A stretch of DNA of 6,035 bases from an uncultured Anaerobutyricum sp. (GTDB taxonomy: Bacteria > Bacillota > Clostridia > Lachnospirales > Lachnospiraceae): NCBI GenBank assembly GCA_934317185.1, contig CAKREJ010000096.1, positions 1-6,035 on the forward strand, in the 5' to 3' direction. Position numbers and translations under genes: made by a program. The notes beneath the pieces were generated by a model, which was given only the letters and a program-made list of their open reading frames with translations, was not told the origin of the DNA and ran no database searches. Of the stretch, positions 1-6,035 are shown one piece after another; within the stretch, counting starts at the first letter, position 1; each line of letters starts with the position of its first letter.

Positions 1-92
1 CAGTAGTCGCTGTGTGAAGAATGTTCGCAAAAAGGCTCACATTCTTTACTCACTCCGAGGTCACATCTGCTACTATATACTTTTTTATTTTT
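1..92 (-). repeat. Structured repeat element, copy A (truncated by the window edge)
   Basis: Read on the minus strand, this is a second copy of the element at 324-448. Bases 47-72 are the exact reverse complement of 345-370 (26 bases), and 1-11 match 406-416 (11 bases). Between these blocks is an 8-base-pair hairpin (17-24 with 39-46, AAGAATGT/ACATTCTT). The other copy has an equally perfect stem of different sequence. The A-rich outer arm (81-92 on the plus strand, TTTTTTATTTTT) is also shared. The partner arm of the outer stem should lie left of base 1. No coding potential was found. The family is not recognised. It could be a structured RNA, a small non-autonomous mobile repeat or a terminator-like repeat. 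Confidence 0.75.
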
Positions 93-323
93 CTGTTTTT
101 TCGTCAACTCTTCAAATAAGGATTCTTTTATTTCTGTGCTTCTCGTCTGTTGCTAAATTGAAGATGAGAATTAAATTAGCAGAGGAGGCAGGGGGGGATC
201 TCCGGTAGATTATGGCGGTCAATCAGTGAAAACTTCCAGTAGACAAAAATGACTACTCTTTTTGCTGAATAAGTATCGGAAAGAAATTCAAGAATGCAAA
301 TTTACTTCTGGAGCAGACAGGCA
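93..323. other. Gene-free spacer between the two structured repeats
   Basis: I see no gene here. Visible items are a hairpin at 140-148/162-170 (TTCTCGTCT with AGATGAGAA, nine pairs including one G-U). A competing pairing, TGCTAA at 150-155 with TTAGCA at 176-181, would exclude it. An AGGAGG at 183-188 is followed by seven G at 191-197. A short hairpin, AGTAG/CTACT at 238-242/253-257, is followed by CTTTTT and resembles a weak terminator. An ATG at 212 opens only a five-codon frame and is too far from the AGGAGG. The stretch 203-257 vaguely resembles the end of an insertion sequence, but no transposase is present. Confidence 0.5.
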
Positions 324-448
324 AAAAATAAAAAAAGAAGCAGTTAGCAGATGTGACCTCGGAGTGAGTATTGAATGCGAGCTTTTATGCAAGCATTCAA
401 CACGTAGCGACTACTGGCACAGATGCTACCTGCTTCTTTTTTATTTTT
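324..448 (+). repeat. Structured repeat element, copy B (complete)
   Basis: The complete copy folds as one long rod. The outer stem pairs 324-349 with 424-448 (24 pairs, one T/C mismatch at 344/429, one bulged A near 330). A second short stem pairs GTG 353-355 and CC 357-358 with GG 416-417 and CAC 418-420, leaving A356 bulged. An apical 8-pair stem joins 371-378 to 393-400 (TTGAATGC/GCATTCAA), topped by GC/GC and a TTTTAT loop. The unpaired strands between the stems, 359-370 and 401-415, are almost unchanged in copy A, while the stems vary. Conserved internal loops with covarying stems suggest selection on RNA or single-strand structure. The plus orientation is preferred weakly, because it places GA opposite GA (copy A) or AA (copy B) above the apical stem. 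The family is not recognised. Confidence 0.8.
324..448 (-). terminator. Probable intrinsic terminator of the lipoprotein gene, formed by repeat copy B
   Basis: The hairpin begins 21 bases past the lipoprotein stop codon in the direction of transcription. On the minus strand the transcript would form the long GAAGCAG/CTGCTTC-containing stem and end in TTCTTTTTTTATTTTTT. That is the stem plus U-tract of an intrinsic terminator. The ends are symmetrical (A-rich on one side, T-rich on the other), so it could also stop transcription entering from the left on the plus strand. The stem is interrupted by about 75 bases of inner structure, which is longer than a usual terminator, so efficiency is uncertain. 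Confidence 0.6.
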
Positions 449-469
449 CGTCCGTTACTTAGTAAATTA

Positions 470-1576
470 TTATTTTGCTGCTGTTGTTTCTGTTGCTTTC
501 TCGGTAGATGTGGAGGATGTGCTCTTTAGGGATAACTGTGCCCAGAGTTTCTGGTCTACGTCTTTGTTGTAATCCCACTTTTTCTCAAGCTTCTTTGTCC
601 ATCCATCGTATTTTTTCTGGAAAGCTTCGGACTGTTTTTGTTCTTTTAAAGTCTTTTTGTTGCTTGCTGTTTCTTTTTTGTCTGTGTAAGCTACAAGCTT
701 AGCGATAACGTAACCGTTGTCACATTCAAAAACTTTATCTGCGATGTCACCATCTTTTAGACCTTTCATCGCACCTTCAAAGGCTTCGCCTTCTTCGGAT
801 TCGCCTGCTGCATAGGACTCGTCTGTGTTGGAGTAGTTCTGCTCTTTGGCAACTTTTTTGATGGTCTTCTTACCACTCTGAATCTCTTTAAGTGCTGCTT
901 CTGCTTTTGCTTTTACTGCTTTCTTTTCTTTTGCACTCATCTGTGTAGTTTTGCCATCTTTATCTGTCTTTGTTGTAGCAAAGACAACTCTGTAGATGGT
1001 AGACTTTCTTGCTTCATCGTCTGTTACAGTCACTTTTTCTTTGCTTTCAATCTTTTTCTGAACTTTTGATGCTAATGTGCTGTCTTCATAAATTTTCTCA
1101 ACATCTTCACGGGTAGCTCCGCATTCTTTCATCGCTTTTTTACCAGCTTTATCCTGATAATAGGAAAGTGCGGAATCGCTGCACTGCTGTTTCTCTGTAT
1201 GAGTTAACTTGCAGTCGTATTTATCTGCCTTTTTGTTAAGGATGATGTTCTGTTTCATCTGAGAAATAACCTGTTTCTTTACATATTCTTCAAATGTCTG
1301 GTCTTTTCCGTCATCATCTTTTCCCATAGACATACTCCAGAAGTCACTTCCATAGTAGCTGCTGTAAGTCTGTTCATACTGTGCACTGAGCATCTTTGCA
1401 TACAGCCATGCTTCCTTTAATGTTACATCTGTTCCGTCATAGCTGAATAAAACTTTATTTCCATCCTGTGTTTTTGTTCCTTTTCCGCTGCTTGATGTAG
1501 AACAGCCTGTCATAAGACCCATAGCCATAATTACTACAAGAACAAGGGAAAGAACCTTTGTTAACTTCGCTTTCAT
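470..1576 (-). CDS. prsA: PrsA/SurA-type peptidyl-prolyl isomerase lipoprotein (foldase)
   Basis: The protein is 368 residues long and is probably an extracytoplasmic chaperone anchored to the outer face of the membrane that helps exported proteins fold. Residues 1-24 form a lipoprotein signal peptide: a lysine-containing start, a hydrophobic run, then LMTGC with Cys25 as the lipidated residue. Residues about 35-185 are a helical SurA/PrsA-like chaperone region. Residues about 194-296 align with a parvulin domain, from IYRVVF to NGYVIAKL. A charged linker and a Ser/Thr-rich C-terminus (STSSTSTEKATETT) follow. Active parvulins typically have His in the first strand and in a GYHI motif near the end. 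Here those places read IYRVVF and GYVI (Val290), so isomerase activity is doubtful. The start at 1576 is chosen because AGGAGGTT lies just upstream. A GTG start at 1600 would bury that site and spoil the signal peptide. The gene has its own promoter and a hairpin terminator. Confidence 0.85.
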   Translation of the reverse strand: MKAKLTKVLSLVLVVIMAMGLMTGCSTSSSGKGTKTQDGNKVLFSYDGTDVTLKEAWLYAKMLSAQYEQTYSSYYGSDFWSMSMGKDDDGKDQTFEEYVKKQVISQMKQNIILNKKADKYDCKLTHTEKQQCSDSALSYYQDKAGKKAMKECGATREDVEKIYEDSTLASKVQKKIESKEKVTVTDDEARKSTIYRVVFATTKTDKDGKTTQMSAKEKKAVKAKAEAALKEIQSGKKTIKKVAKEQNYSNTDESYAAGESEEGEAFEGAMKGLKDGDIADKVFECDNGYVIAKLVAYTDKKETASNKKTLKEQKQSEAFQKKYDGWTKKLEKKWDYNKDVDQKLWAQLSLKSTSSTSTEKATETTAAK

Positions 1577-1580
1577 TATT

Positions 1581-1588
1581 AACCTCCT
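1581..1588 (-). promoter_or_regulatory. Ribosome binding site of the lipoprotein gene
   Basis: AGGAGGTT on the minus strand is a near-perfect Shine-Dalgarno sequence about five to seven bases before the ATG at 1576. It fixes the start there rather than at the in-frame GTG at 1600. Confidence 0.9.
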
Positions 1589-1611
1589 ATAATTTGACAC
1601 TGCATTTTTTT

Positions 1612-1640
1612 ATTATAGTACAAATCAGAGAATACAACAA
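1612..1640 (-). promoter_or_regulatory. Sigma-A-type promoter of the lipoprotein gene
   Basis: On the minus strand TTGTTG (1640-1635) is separated by exactly 17 bases from TATAAT (1617-1612). The -10 is a perfect consensus and the -35 matches in its TTG. Transcription would start near 1605, leaving a leader of about 30 bases that contains only the ribosome binding site. The -35 element touches the right-hand tandem array, so array-bound factors or DNA curvature could influence this promoter. Confidence 0.8.
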
Positions 1641-1777
1641 GTGAATTCTGATTCATACAGCTAAAGATCTACTCCATAGGATTAAAGATTTCATCCGTGA
1701 GGCTATAAATCCAATCCGTAGAACTAAAGATTTAATCTATGAAGCTAAAAATCTGACCCACAGAACTAAAAATGATA
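1640..1777. repeat. Degenerate 21-base tandem array between mfd and the lipoprotein promoter
   Basis: Five consecutive units of exactly 21 bases start at 1661, 1682, 1703, 1724 and 1745. A partial unit starts at 1766, and a more decayed one occupies 1640-1660. Each unit begins CTAAAGAT or a close variant and carries ATCC-like bases at columns 12-15. Columns 2, 3, 5, 7, 8 and 14 are invariant in the five units. Units alternate in type. Those at 1661, 1703 and 1745 have C at column 9 and end AGGA or AGAA. Those at 1682 and 1724 have T at column 9 and end GAGG or GAAG. This gives a 42-base period. Most differences are transitions. There are no CRISPR-like spacers. The function is unknown. Candidates are protein binding sites on one helix face, curved DNA or a neutral minisatellite. 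Confidence 0.8.
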
Positions 1778-4700
1778 CTAACCCAGTAATTTTTGAATAT
1801 TTTTGATGATTTCCCGTACTTTTGTGAGTAGTTCTTTTTTGGGAACTCCGGCGGCTTCAAACAGGAAGACTGGATTGGCTTCTGGTTTTATTTTCATTTT
1901 ATTGCGGTATTGTTTGAGGAAGCTGTCTATTTCCTCGACACGGACACTGGCACGGGGATTCATGGTAAATAAAATCTTGCTGCCTTTTTGTTCGATGGAT
2001 AAAAGCCATGCCTGATGTGCTTCTTCTCTTAAGAGTGCAACGTCCATGAGCCGGATGAGTGGGGCCGGTATATCGCCATAGCGGTCCGTCATTTCTTCAA
2101 GCATATCCTCGTATTCTTCGGTTGTTTCAATGGTTGCGATTCTTTTATACCAGGAAAGCTTTTCTGCTTCGCTCTTGATATACGTTTCCGGAATGTAAGC
2201 ATCGATGCTAAGGTCAATGGAGGTAGTAAAAGTATCGACCTCCTGTTGCTCTCCTTTCATTGTCAAAACGGCTTCGTTTAACATTTTGCAGTAAAGGTCG
2301 TATCCAACAGATTCCATATGTCCGGATTGTTCTGCACCAAGTAAATTTCCGGCTCCTCGAATTTCAAGATCTCGCATGGCGATTTTAAAACCACTTCCCA
2401 AATCGGTGAATTCACGGATGGCCTTTAATCGTTTTTCTGCTTCTTCTTTAAGGATTGAATTTCTCCGATACATTAAAAATGCATAAGCAGTTCGGTTGGA
2501 ACGGCCGACACGGCCTCTTAGCTGATAAAGCTGGGAAAGACCAAAGAGCTGTGCATCCTGTATGATCATCGTGTTGACATTTGGGATATCAAGACCGGTT
2601 TCAATAATTGTTGTGGAGACCAGCACATCGATTTCTTTATTTATAAAGCCGGACATGATTGTTTCTAACTGACGCTCTCCCATCTGTCCATGTGCATATT
2701 CTATGGCAGCATCCGGCAGAAGTTTCTGCAGACCTGCCGCCACCTCATCAATGTTGTTGACACGATTGTATACATAGTATACCTGTCCGCCTCTTCCAAG
2801 TTCCCGCTCGATTGCTTCACGAACAAGTTCTTCATTATATTCCATAACGTAGGTCTGAATTGCCCGGCGGTCTACAGGGGGAACTTCAAGAACGCTCATA
2901 TCACGGATTCCTGCAAGGCTCATATGCAGGGTTCTCGGAATTGGTGTGGCGGATAGTGCCAAAACGTCTACATCTTTTTTCAACTGTTTGATTTTTTCTT
3001 TTTGCTTTACTCCAAACCGCTGTTCCTCATCAATGATCAGCAGTCCAAGATTCTTATATTTAATACTTTTTGAAAAGACTTTATGTGTACCGATGACAAT
3101 ATCAATCGTTCCGTTTTTTAATCCGTCAAAAATACGTTTCTGTTCTTTTGGCGTACAAAAGCGAGAAAGCATGGCGATCTCAATTGGATAATGCTCCATT
3201 CTTTCTTTAAAGGAATTATAGTGTTGCTGTGCCAGAATAGTTGTCGGAACAAGATAAACAACCTGTTTGCTGTCCATCACTGCCTTAAATGCCGCCCGGA
3301 TCGCAACCTCTGTCTTTCCGTATCCTACATCTCCGCAGATAAGGCGGTCCATGATTCTGTGGCTTTCCATATCCCGCTTTGTATCTTCGATCGCATTTAA
3401 CTGATCTTCTGTTTCCTCATAAGGAAATAATTCTTCAAATTCTTTCTGCCATACCGTATCTTTCCCATAAGCGTAGCCTTCCTTCGCCTGGCGTTCTGCA
3501 TAAAGCTTCACCAAATCCTGTGCGGCAATCTGTACCTGTGAGCGTACCTTACTCTTCGTCTTCTCCCATTCGGTGCCTCCTAATTTATTCAGCTTTGGCT
3601 TTCTGGCACTCAAATTTGAATATTTCTGGATCAGCTCTAGCTGGGATGCCGGAATAAAAAGATTACTCGCATCTTTATATTCGATATTAATATAGTCCTT
3701 CGTAATTCCGTCTGCCTCAATCTTTTCCATTCCACGGTAAATACCAAGACCATACCTTTCGTGGACTACATAATCCCCGACCGATATTTCCGATAAAGAA
3801 TTTATTTTCTGTCCGCTATACTGACTTTTTTTCTTCTTCTTTTTAATCTTTCTTTCCTTGAAAATGTCTTTCTCAGACAAAACAACAAATCGGATAGCCG
3901 GGTATTCAAAACCATTTCCAAGTCTGCCACTTGCCACCATAATCTCTCCCGGCTCAATTGTCCGATTAAAATCCGCAGCAAAATACGCAAGAAGTCCATA
4001 CTCTTTGATATTTTCTGCAAGACGCTTCGCTCTCGTTGCCGAAGAAGATAATAACAAAATCCTGTAATTCTCCTTTTTCCAGCGCTCCAAATCTTTGATA
4101 AGCTGATCAAAGCTATTGTTGTAGGAAAATACAGACTTTGCCTCAATCGTATGGATTGTCTTTGGCTTATAAAAAGCATACTCCTCGATAACTGAGCTTA
4201 ATAAAATAAGTGGCTGTGCCATCACTTTCGATAAAATCTCCTCATAGCCAAACAGTAAGTCTGCCTGTCCGGGCAGAACATATCCCCCTTCTAAACGACT
4301 CTGCATACAGAGAAAGAATTCTTCTTCATAGGTCTTTCCTTTTTCTAAAATACGGTGGGGTTCATCTATGAAAAACAAAGTATTTTCCGGCAGATATTCA
4401 AGTAAGGATACTGTTTTTTCATAAAAATAAGGCAACAATGCCTCACTTCCCTCTGCCGTTCCAAAGGAAAGCAGCTCTTCTTCTGTTCGCACCGTCATTT
4501 TGCGAAGGCGTTCCTTTTGGGCAAGACGCTTCTGCTTTTTAAATACTTCTTCCTGTTTCTTATATTCTTCCTTCATACGACGGACTGCATCGCCAATCTT
4601 GTTCCGTGAAAGAATCATTTCTGTTGCAGGATATATCTGAACTTTTTCTAACTTTTCCACACTTCTCTGCGTTTCTGTATCAAAAGAACGGATAGAGTCT

Positions 4701-5293
4701 ACTTCATCTCCCCACAATTCAATTCGAACCGGAAGTTCCTCTGTTAATGGGAAAATATCAATAATCCCTCCTCGGATACCAAACTGTCCCGGAGCTTCCA
4801 CCAGACCACTGTTCTCATAGCCAAGTTCCGAAAGCTTTAATTTGAGGGCATCCGTATCAATAATCGATTCAAAATCAATCGTCAGGCAATGTGCCTTAAA
4901 CTGTTCAAAGGGAATCATTTTTTCCATAAGGACATCAAGACAGGCAACGATCGTGAGCGGCTTTCCCTCCACGATCTTCTTCAAAATGTCCATTCGCTGC
5001 CGTTCAATATGGTTACTGTGCACATCAGCACTGTAAAATAATACATCTCTTGACGGATACAATACGGTATTTGAATCAAAAAAACTCAAATCCTCATACA
5101 GCTCCTTCGCCTTTTCTTCTTTATAGGTCAATACAAAACGGCACTGGAAATCCTCTCCCAAATTCGGAATAAAATGTGCCTTTTGCGAATCAACGCAACC
5201 ATTTAAGACGATAGGATATGCCTTCTGGCTCATTGCTTCCTTCATTTCAGTGTAAGTATTAAATTTTAAAAGAGGATTATATAAAGCTTTCAT
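1778..5293 (-). CDS. mfd: Transcription-repair coupling factor Mfd
   Basis: The 1171-residue product has the usual family length. Mfd is an ATP-driven DNA translocase that pushes stalled RNA polymerase off damaged DNA and recruits UvrA for excision repair. The N-terminal UvrB-like module includes the signature around residues 165-200 (PGQFGIRGGIIDIFP, then RIELWGDEVDSIR). It lacks a working Walker A, as is normal for the family. A lysine-rich linker (K484-K489) leads into the CarD-like RNA polymerase interaction domain at about 500-575 (VGDYVVHERYGLGIYRG). The translocase motor follows: Walker A GDVGYGKT 654-661, DEEQ box 755-758, SAT 781-783 and motif VI QLRGRVGR 924-931. A C-terminal regulatory domain completes the protein. 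The start at 5293 is supported by GGGAGGT just upstream. An in-frame GTG 14 codons earlier has no such support. It is probably co-transcribed with pth. No clear terminator follows, so some read-through into the lipoprotein gene is possible. Confidence 0.97.
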   Translation of the reverse strand: MKALYNPLLKFNTYTEMKEAMSQKAYPIVLNGCVDSQKAHFIPNLGEDFQCRFVLTYKEEKAKELYEDLSFFDSNTVLYPSRDVLFYSADVHSNHIERQRMDILKKIVEGKPLTIVACLDVLMEKMIPFEQFKAHCLTIDFESIIDTDALKLKLSELGYENSGLVEAPGQFGIRGGIIDIFPLTEELPVRIELWGDEVDSIRSFDTETQRSVEKLEKVQIYPATEMILSRNKIGDAVRRMKEEYKKQEEVFKKQKRLAQKERLRKMTVRTEEELLSFGTAEGSEALLPYFYEKTVSLLEYLPENTLFFIDEPHRILEKGKTYEEEFFLCMQSRLEGGYVLPGQADLLFGYEEILSKVMAQPLILLSSVIEEYAFYKPKTIHTIEAKSVFSYNNSFDQLIKDLERWKKENYRILLLSSSATRAKRLAENIKEYGLLAYFAADFNRTIEPGEIMVASGRLGNGFEYPAIRFVVLSEKDIFKERKIKKKKKKSQYSGQKINSLSEISVGDYVVHERYGLGIYRGMEKIEADGITKDYINIEYKDASNLFIPASQLELIQKYSNLSARKPKLNKLGGTEWEKTKSKVRSQVQIAAQDLVKLYAERQAKEGYAYGKDTVWQKEFEELFPYEETEDQLNAIEDTKRDMESHRIMDRLICGDVGYGKTEVAIRAAFKAVMDSKQVVYLVPTTILAQQHYNSFKERMEHYPIEIAMLSRFCTPKEQKRIFDGLKNGTIDIVIGTHKVFSKSIKYKNLGLLIIDEEQRFGVKQKEKIKQLKKDVDVLALSATPIPRTLHMSLAGIRDMSVLEVPPVDRRAIQTYVMEYNEELVREAIERELGRGGQVYYVYNRVNNIDEVAAGLQKLLPDAAIEYAHGQMGERQLETIMSGFINKEIDVLVSTTIIETGLDIPNVNTMIIQDAQLFGLSQLYQLRGRVGRSNRTAYAFLMYRRNSILKEEAEKRLKAIREFTDLGSGFKIAMRDLEIRGAGNLLGAEQSGHMESVGYDLYCKMLNEAVLTMKGEQQEVDTFTTSIDLSIDAYIPETYIKSEAEKLSWYKRIATIETTEEYEDMLEEMTDRYGDIPAPLIRLMDVALLREEAHQAWLLSIEQKGSKILFTMNPRASVRVEEIDSFLKQYRNKMKIKPEANPVFLFEAAGVPKKELLTKVREIIKNIQKLLG

Positions 5294-5296
5294 GCT

Positions 5297-5303
5297 ACCT
5301 CCC
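5297..5303 (-). promoter_or_regulatory. Ribosome binding site of mfd
   Basis: GGGAGGT on the minus strand lies three bases before the ATG at 5293, with its GGAGG core about four to five bases away. It decides the mfd start against the upstream in-frame GTG at 5335. Confidence 0.85.
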
Positions 5304-5389
5304 TTCTTTTCGTTCACTGCACTTTTCCCTGGCACTTCTCCCGCCAGTCTGCTGCAAACTGTAAAGCAGTTCCAAATTTAAAAATATCT

Positions 5390-5980
5390 TTACTCCAAAG
5401 TTTTTCGTTTCTTTTTTCCTACACTATATTTATTCATTGCTTCTGCGAATTCGTCCTGTGCAAACAGTTCTGCTGCTTTTTCTGCTTTATCTAACGCTTC
5501 TGTAAGTAATTCTTTTTCATCGTCTTTAAAATGTCCAAGTACATAGTCTGCAAGATCTTGTCCCGGATGCTTTTCTCCGCCGATGCCGACACGGATTCGT
5601 GGGAAAGTATCTCCTCCTAAATGTTTGATTATGCTTTTCATTCCGTTATGTCCACCGGCACTTCCTTTCGTGCGAAGGCGGAGCATTCCGGGTTCTAAGC
5701 TGATGTCATCATAAATTACAAGGATGTCACTTAAATCAATCTTATAGAAATCCATGATCGGGCGAAGGCTTTCACCACTTAAGTTCATATAGGTTAATGG
5801 TTTTACGAGAAGCACCTTACTTCCTCCAATGAAACCACTTCCTACCATCGCCTTAAATTTATGCTGGTTAATATTGATTCTGTTTGCCTCTGCGATACGG
5901 TCGATTGCCATAAATCCCACGTTATGTCTTGTTCCTTTATACTGATCTGTTGGATTTCCTAATCCTACGATTACTTTCAT
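5390..5980 (-). CDS. pth: Peptidyl-tRNA hydrolase
   Basis: The 196-residue cytosolic enzyme cleaves the ester bond of peptidyl-tRNAs dropped by ribosomes, returning tRNA to the pool. It is a complete bacterial Pth. The N-terminal signature GLGNP (6-10) is followed by TRHNVGF with the catalytic His19. Asn9, Asn66 (in TYMNLSG), Asp91 (in YDDIS) and His111/Asn112 (in GGHNG) match the conserved active-site and tRNA-binding positions of the family. The C-terminus ends in a short basic tail (KKKRK). The ATG at 5980 is the natural start because MKVIVGLGNP is the expected N-terminus, with AAGGAA about six bases upstream. The gene lies 96 bases before mfd with no obvious terminator between. The spacer contains only small hairpins, such as CTGGC/GCCAG. 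Its promoter is not identifiable in the 55 bases left in the window. Confidence 0.97.
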   Translation of the reverse strand: MKVIVGLGNPTDQYKGTRHNVGFMAIDRIAEANRININQHKFKAMVGSGFIGGSKVLLVKPLTYMNLSGESLRPIMDFYKIDLSDILVIYDDISLEPGMLRLRTKGSAGGHNGMKSIIKHLGGDTFPRIRVGIGGEKHPGQDLADYVLGHFKDDEKELLTEALDKAEKAAELFAQDEFAEAMNKYSVGKKKRKTLE

Positions 5981-5985
5981 TGTAT

Positions 5986-5995
5986 GTTCCTTTCC
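5986..5995 (-). promoter_or_regulatory. Ribosome binding site of pth
   Basis: GGAAAGGAAC on the minus strand contains AGGAA about six bases before the ATG at 5980. It is weaker than the sites of the other two genes but well placed. Confidence 0.65.
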
Positions 5996-6035
5996 TGATT
6001 TTATTTCTTGTGTATTTGTTTCTTTTATATTTGCT

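Noticed and set aside
14..208. 64-codon plus-strand open frame at the left edge
   Set aside because: It runs through the structured repeat and the AT-rich spacer. Its composition is dominated by the T-rich tract and no ribosome binding site precedes it.
212..229. Short peptide MAVNQ after AGGAGG
   Set aside because: It has only five codons, and the AGGAGG lies more than 20 bases from the ATG.
324..448. Hammerhead ribozyme, tRNA or known riboswitch
   Set aside because: I looked for the CTGATGA/GAAA core, a cloverleaf with T-loop, and familiar riboswitch cores on both strands and found none.
262..462. 66-codon plus-strand open frame over copy B
   Set aside because: It spans the hairpin element, whose conservation follows base pairing and loop positions, not codons. 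No start signal is convincing.
1640..1770. Heptad-repeat peptide encoded by the 21-base array on the minus strand
   Set aside because: One frame reads as repeating seven-residue blocks (such as VLRIGFI, ASRMKSL), but two stop codons interrupt it and there is no start or ribosome binding site.
1640..1777. CRISPR array
   Set aside because: Units are contiguous 21-mers without spacers and are diverged from one another, and no cas gene is nearby.
3802..4179. 125-codon open frame on the minus strand
   Set aside because: It lies wholly inside mfd in another frame of the same strand, has no ribosome binding site and no recognisable domain. It is a shadow of the Mfd coding sequence.

Overview
The window is AT-rich bacterial DNA. 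It carries three genes, all on the minus strand and read right to left: pth (peptidyl-tRNA hydrolase), mfd (transcription-repair coupling factor) and a PrsA/SurA-type peptidyl-prolyl isomerase lipoprotein. The strong AGGAGG-type ribosome binding sites, the lipobox and the pth-mfd adjacency point to a Firmicute. The PrsA-like protein and the overall composition suggest a clostridial gut organism, probably Lachnospiraceae. That family assignment is inference.

Right part (5293-6035): pth is followed 96 bases later by mfd. No terminator is visible between them, so they are probably co-transcribed. Pth recycles peptidyl-tRNAs released from stalled ribosomes. Mfd removes RNA polymerase stalled at DNA lesions and recruits UvrA. 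Middle part (1577-1777): the 201-base gap after mfd holds a degenerate tandem array of 21-base units. The units alternate in two types, giving a 42-base higher-order period. The array abuts a clear sigma-A-type promoter (TTGTTG, 17-base spacer, TATAAT) that drives the lipoprotein gene. The lipoprotein (470-1576) has the parvulin fold pattern, but residues other than histidine stand where active parvulins have their conserved histidines.

Left part (1-469): this stretch has no convincing gene. It holds two copies of one structured repeat in inverted orientation: a left-truncated copy at 1-92 and a complete copy at 324-448. They share 26-base and 11-base blocks exactly. Their hairpin stems differ but keep pairing through compensatory changes, and the complete copy is closed by a 24-pair outer stem with A-rich and T-rich ends. 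This looks like a selected RNA structure or a mobile structured repeat that I cannot assign to a known family. The complete copy lies just past the lipoprotein stop codon and probably also serves as its terminator. Between the copies (93-323) are weak hairpins, a run of seven G and a possible insertion-sequence scar, but no gene.
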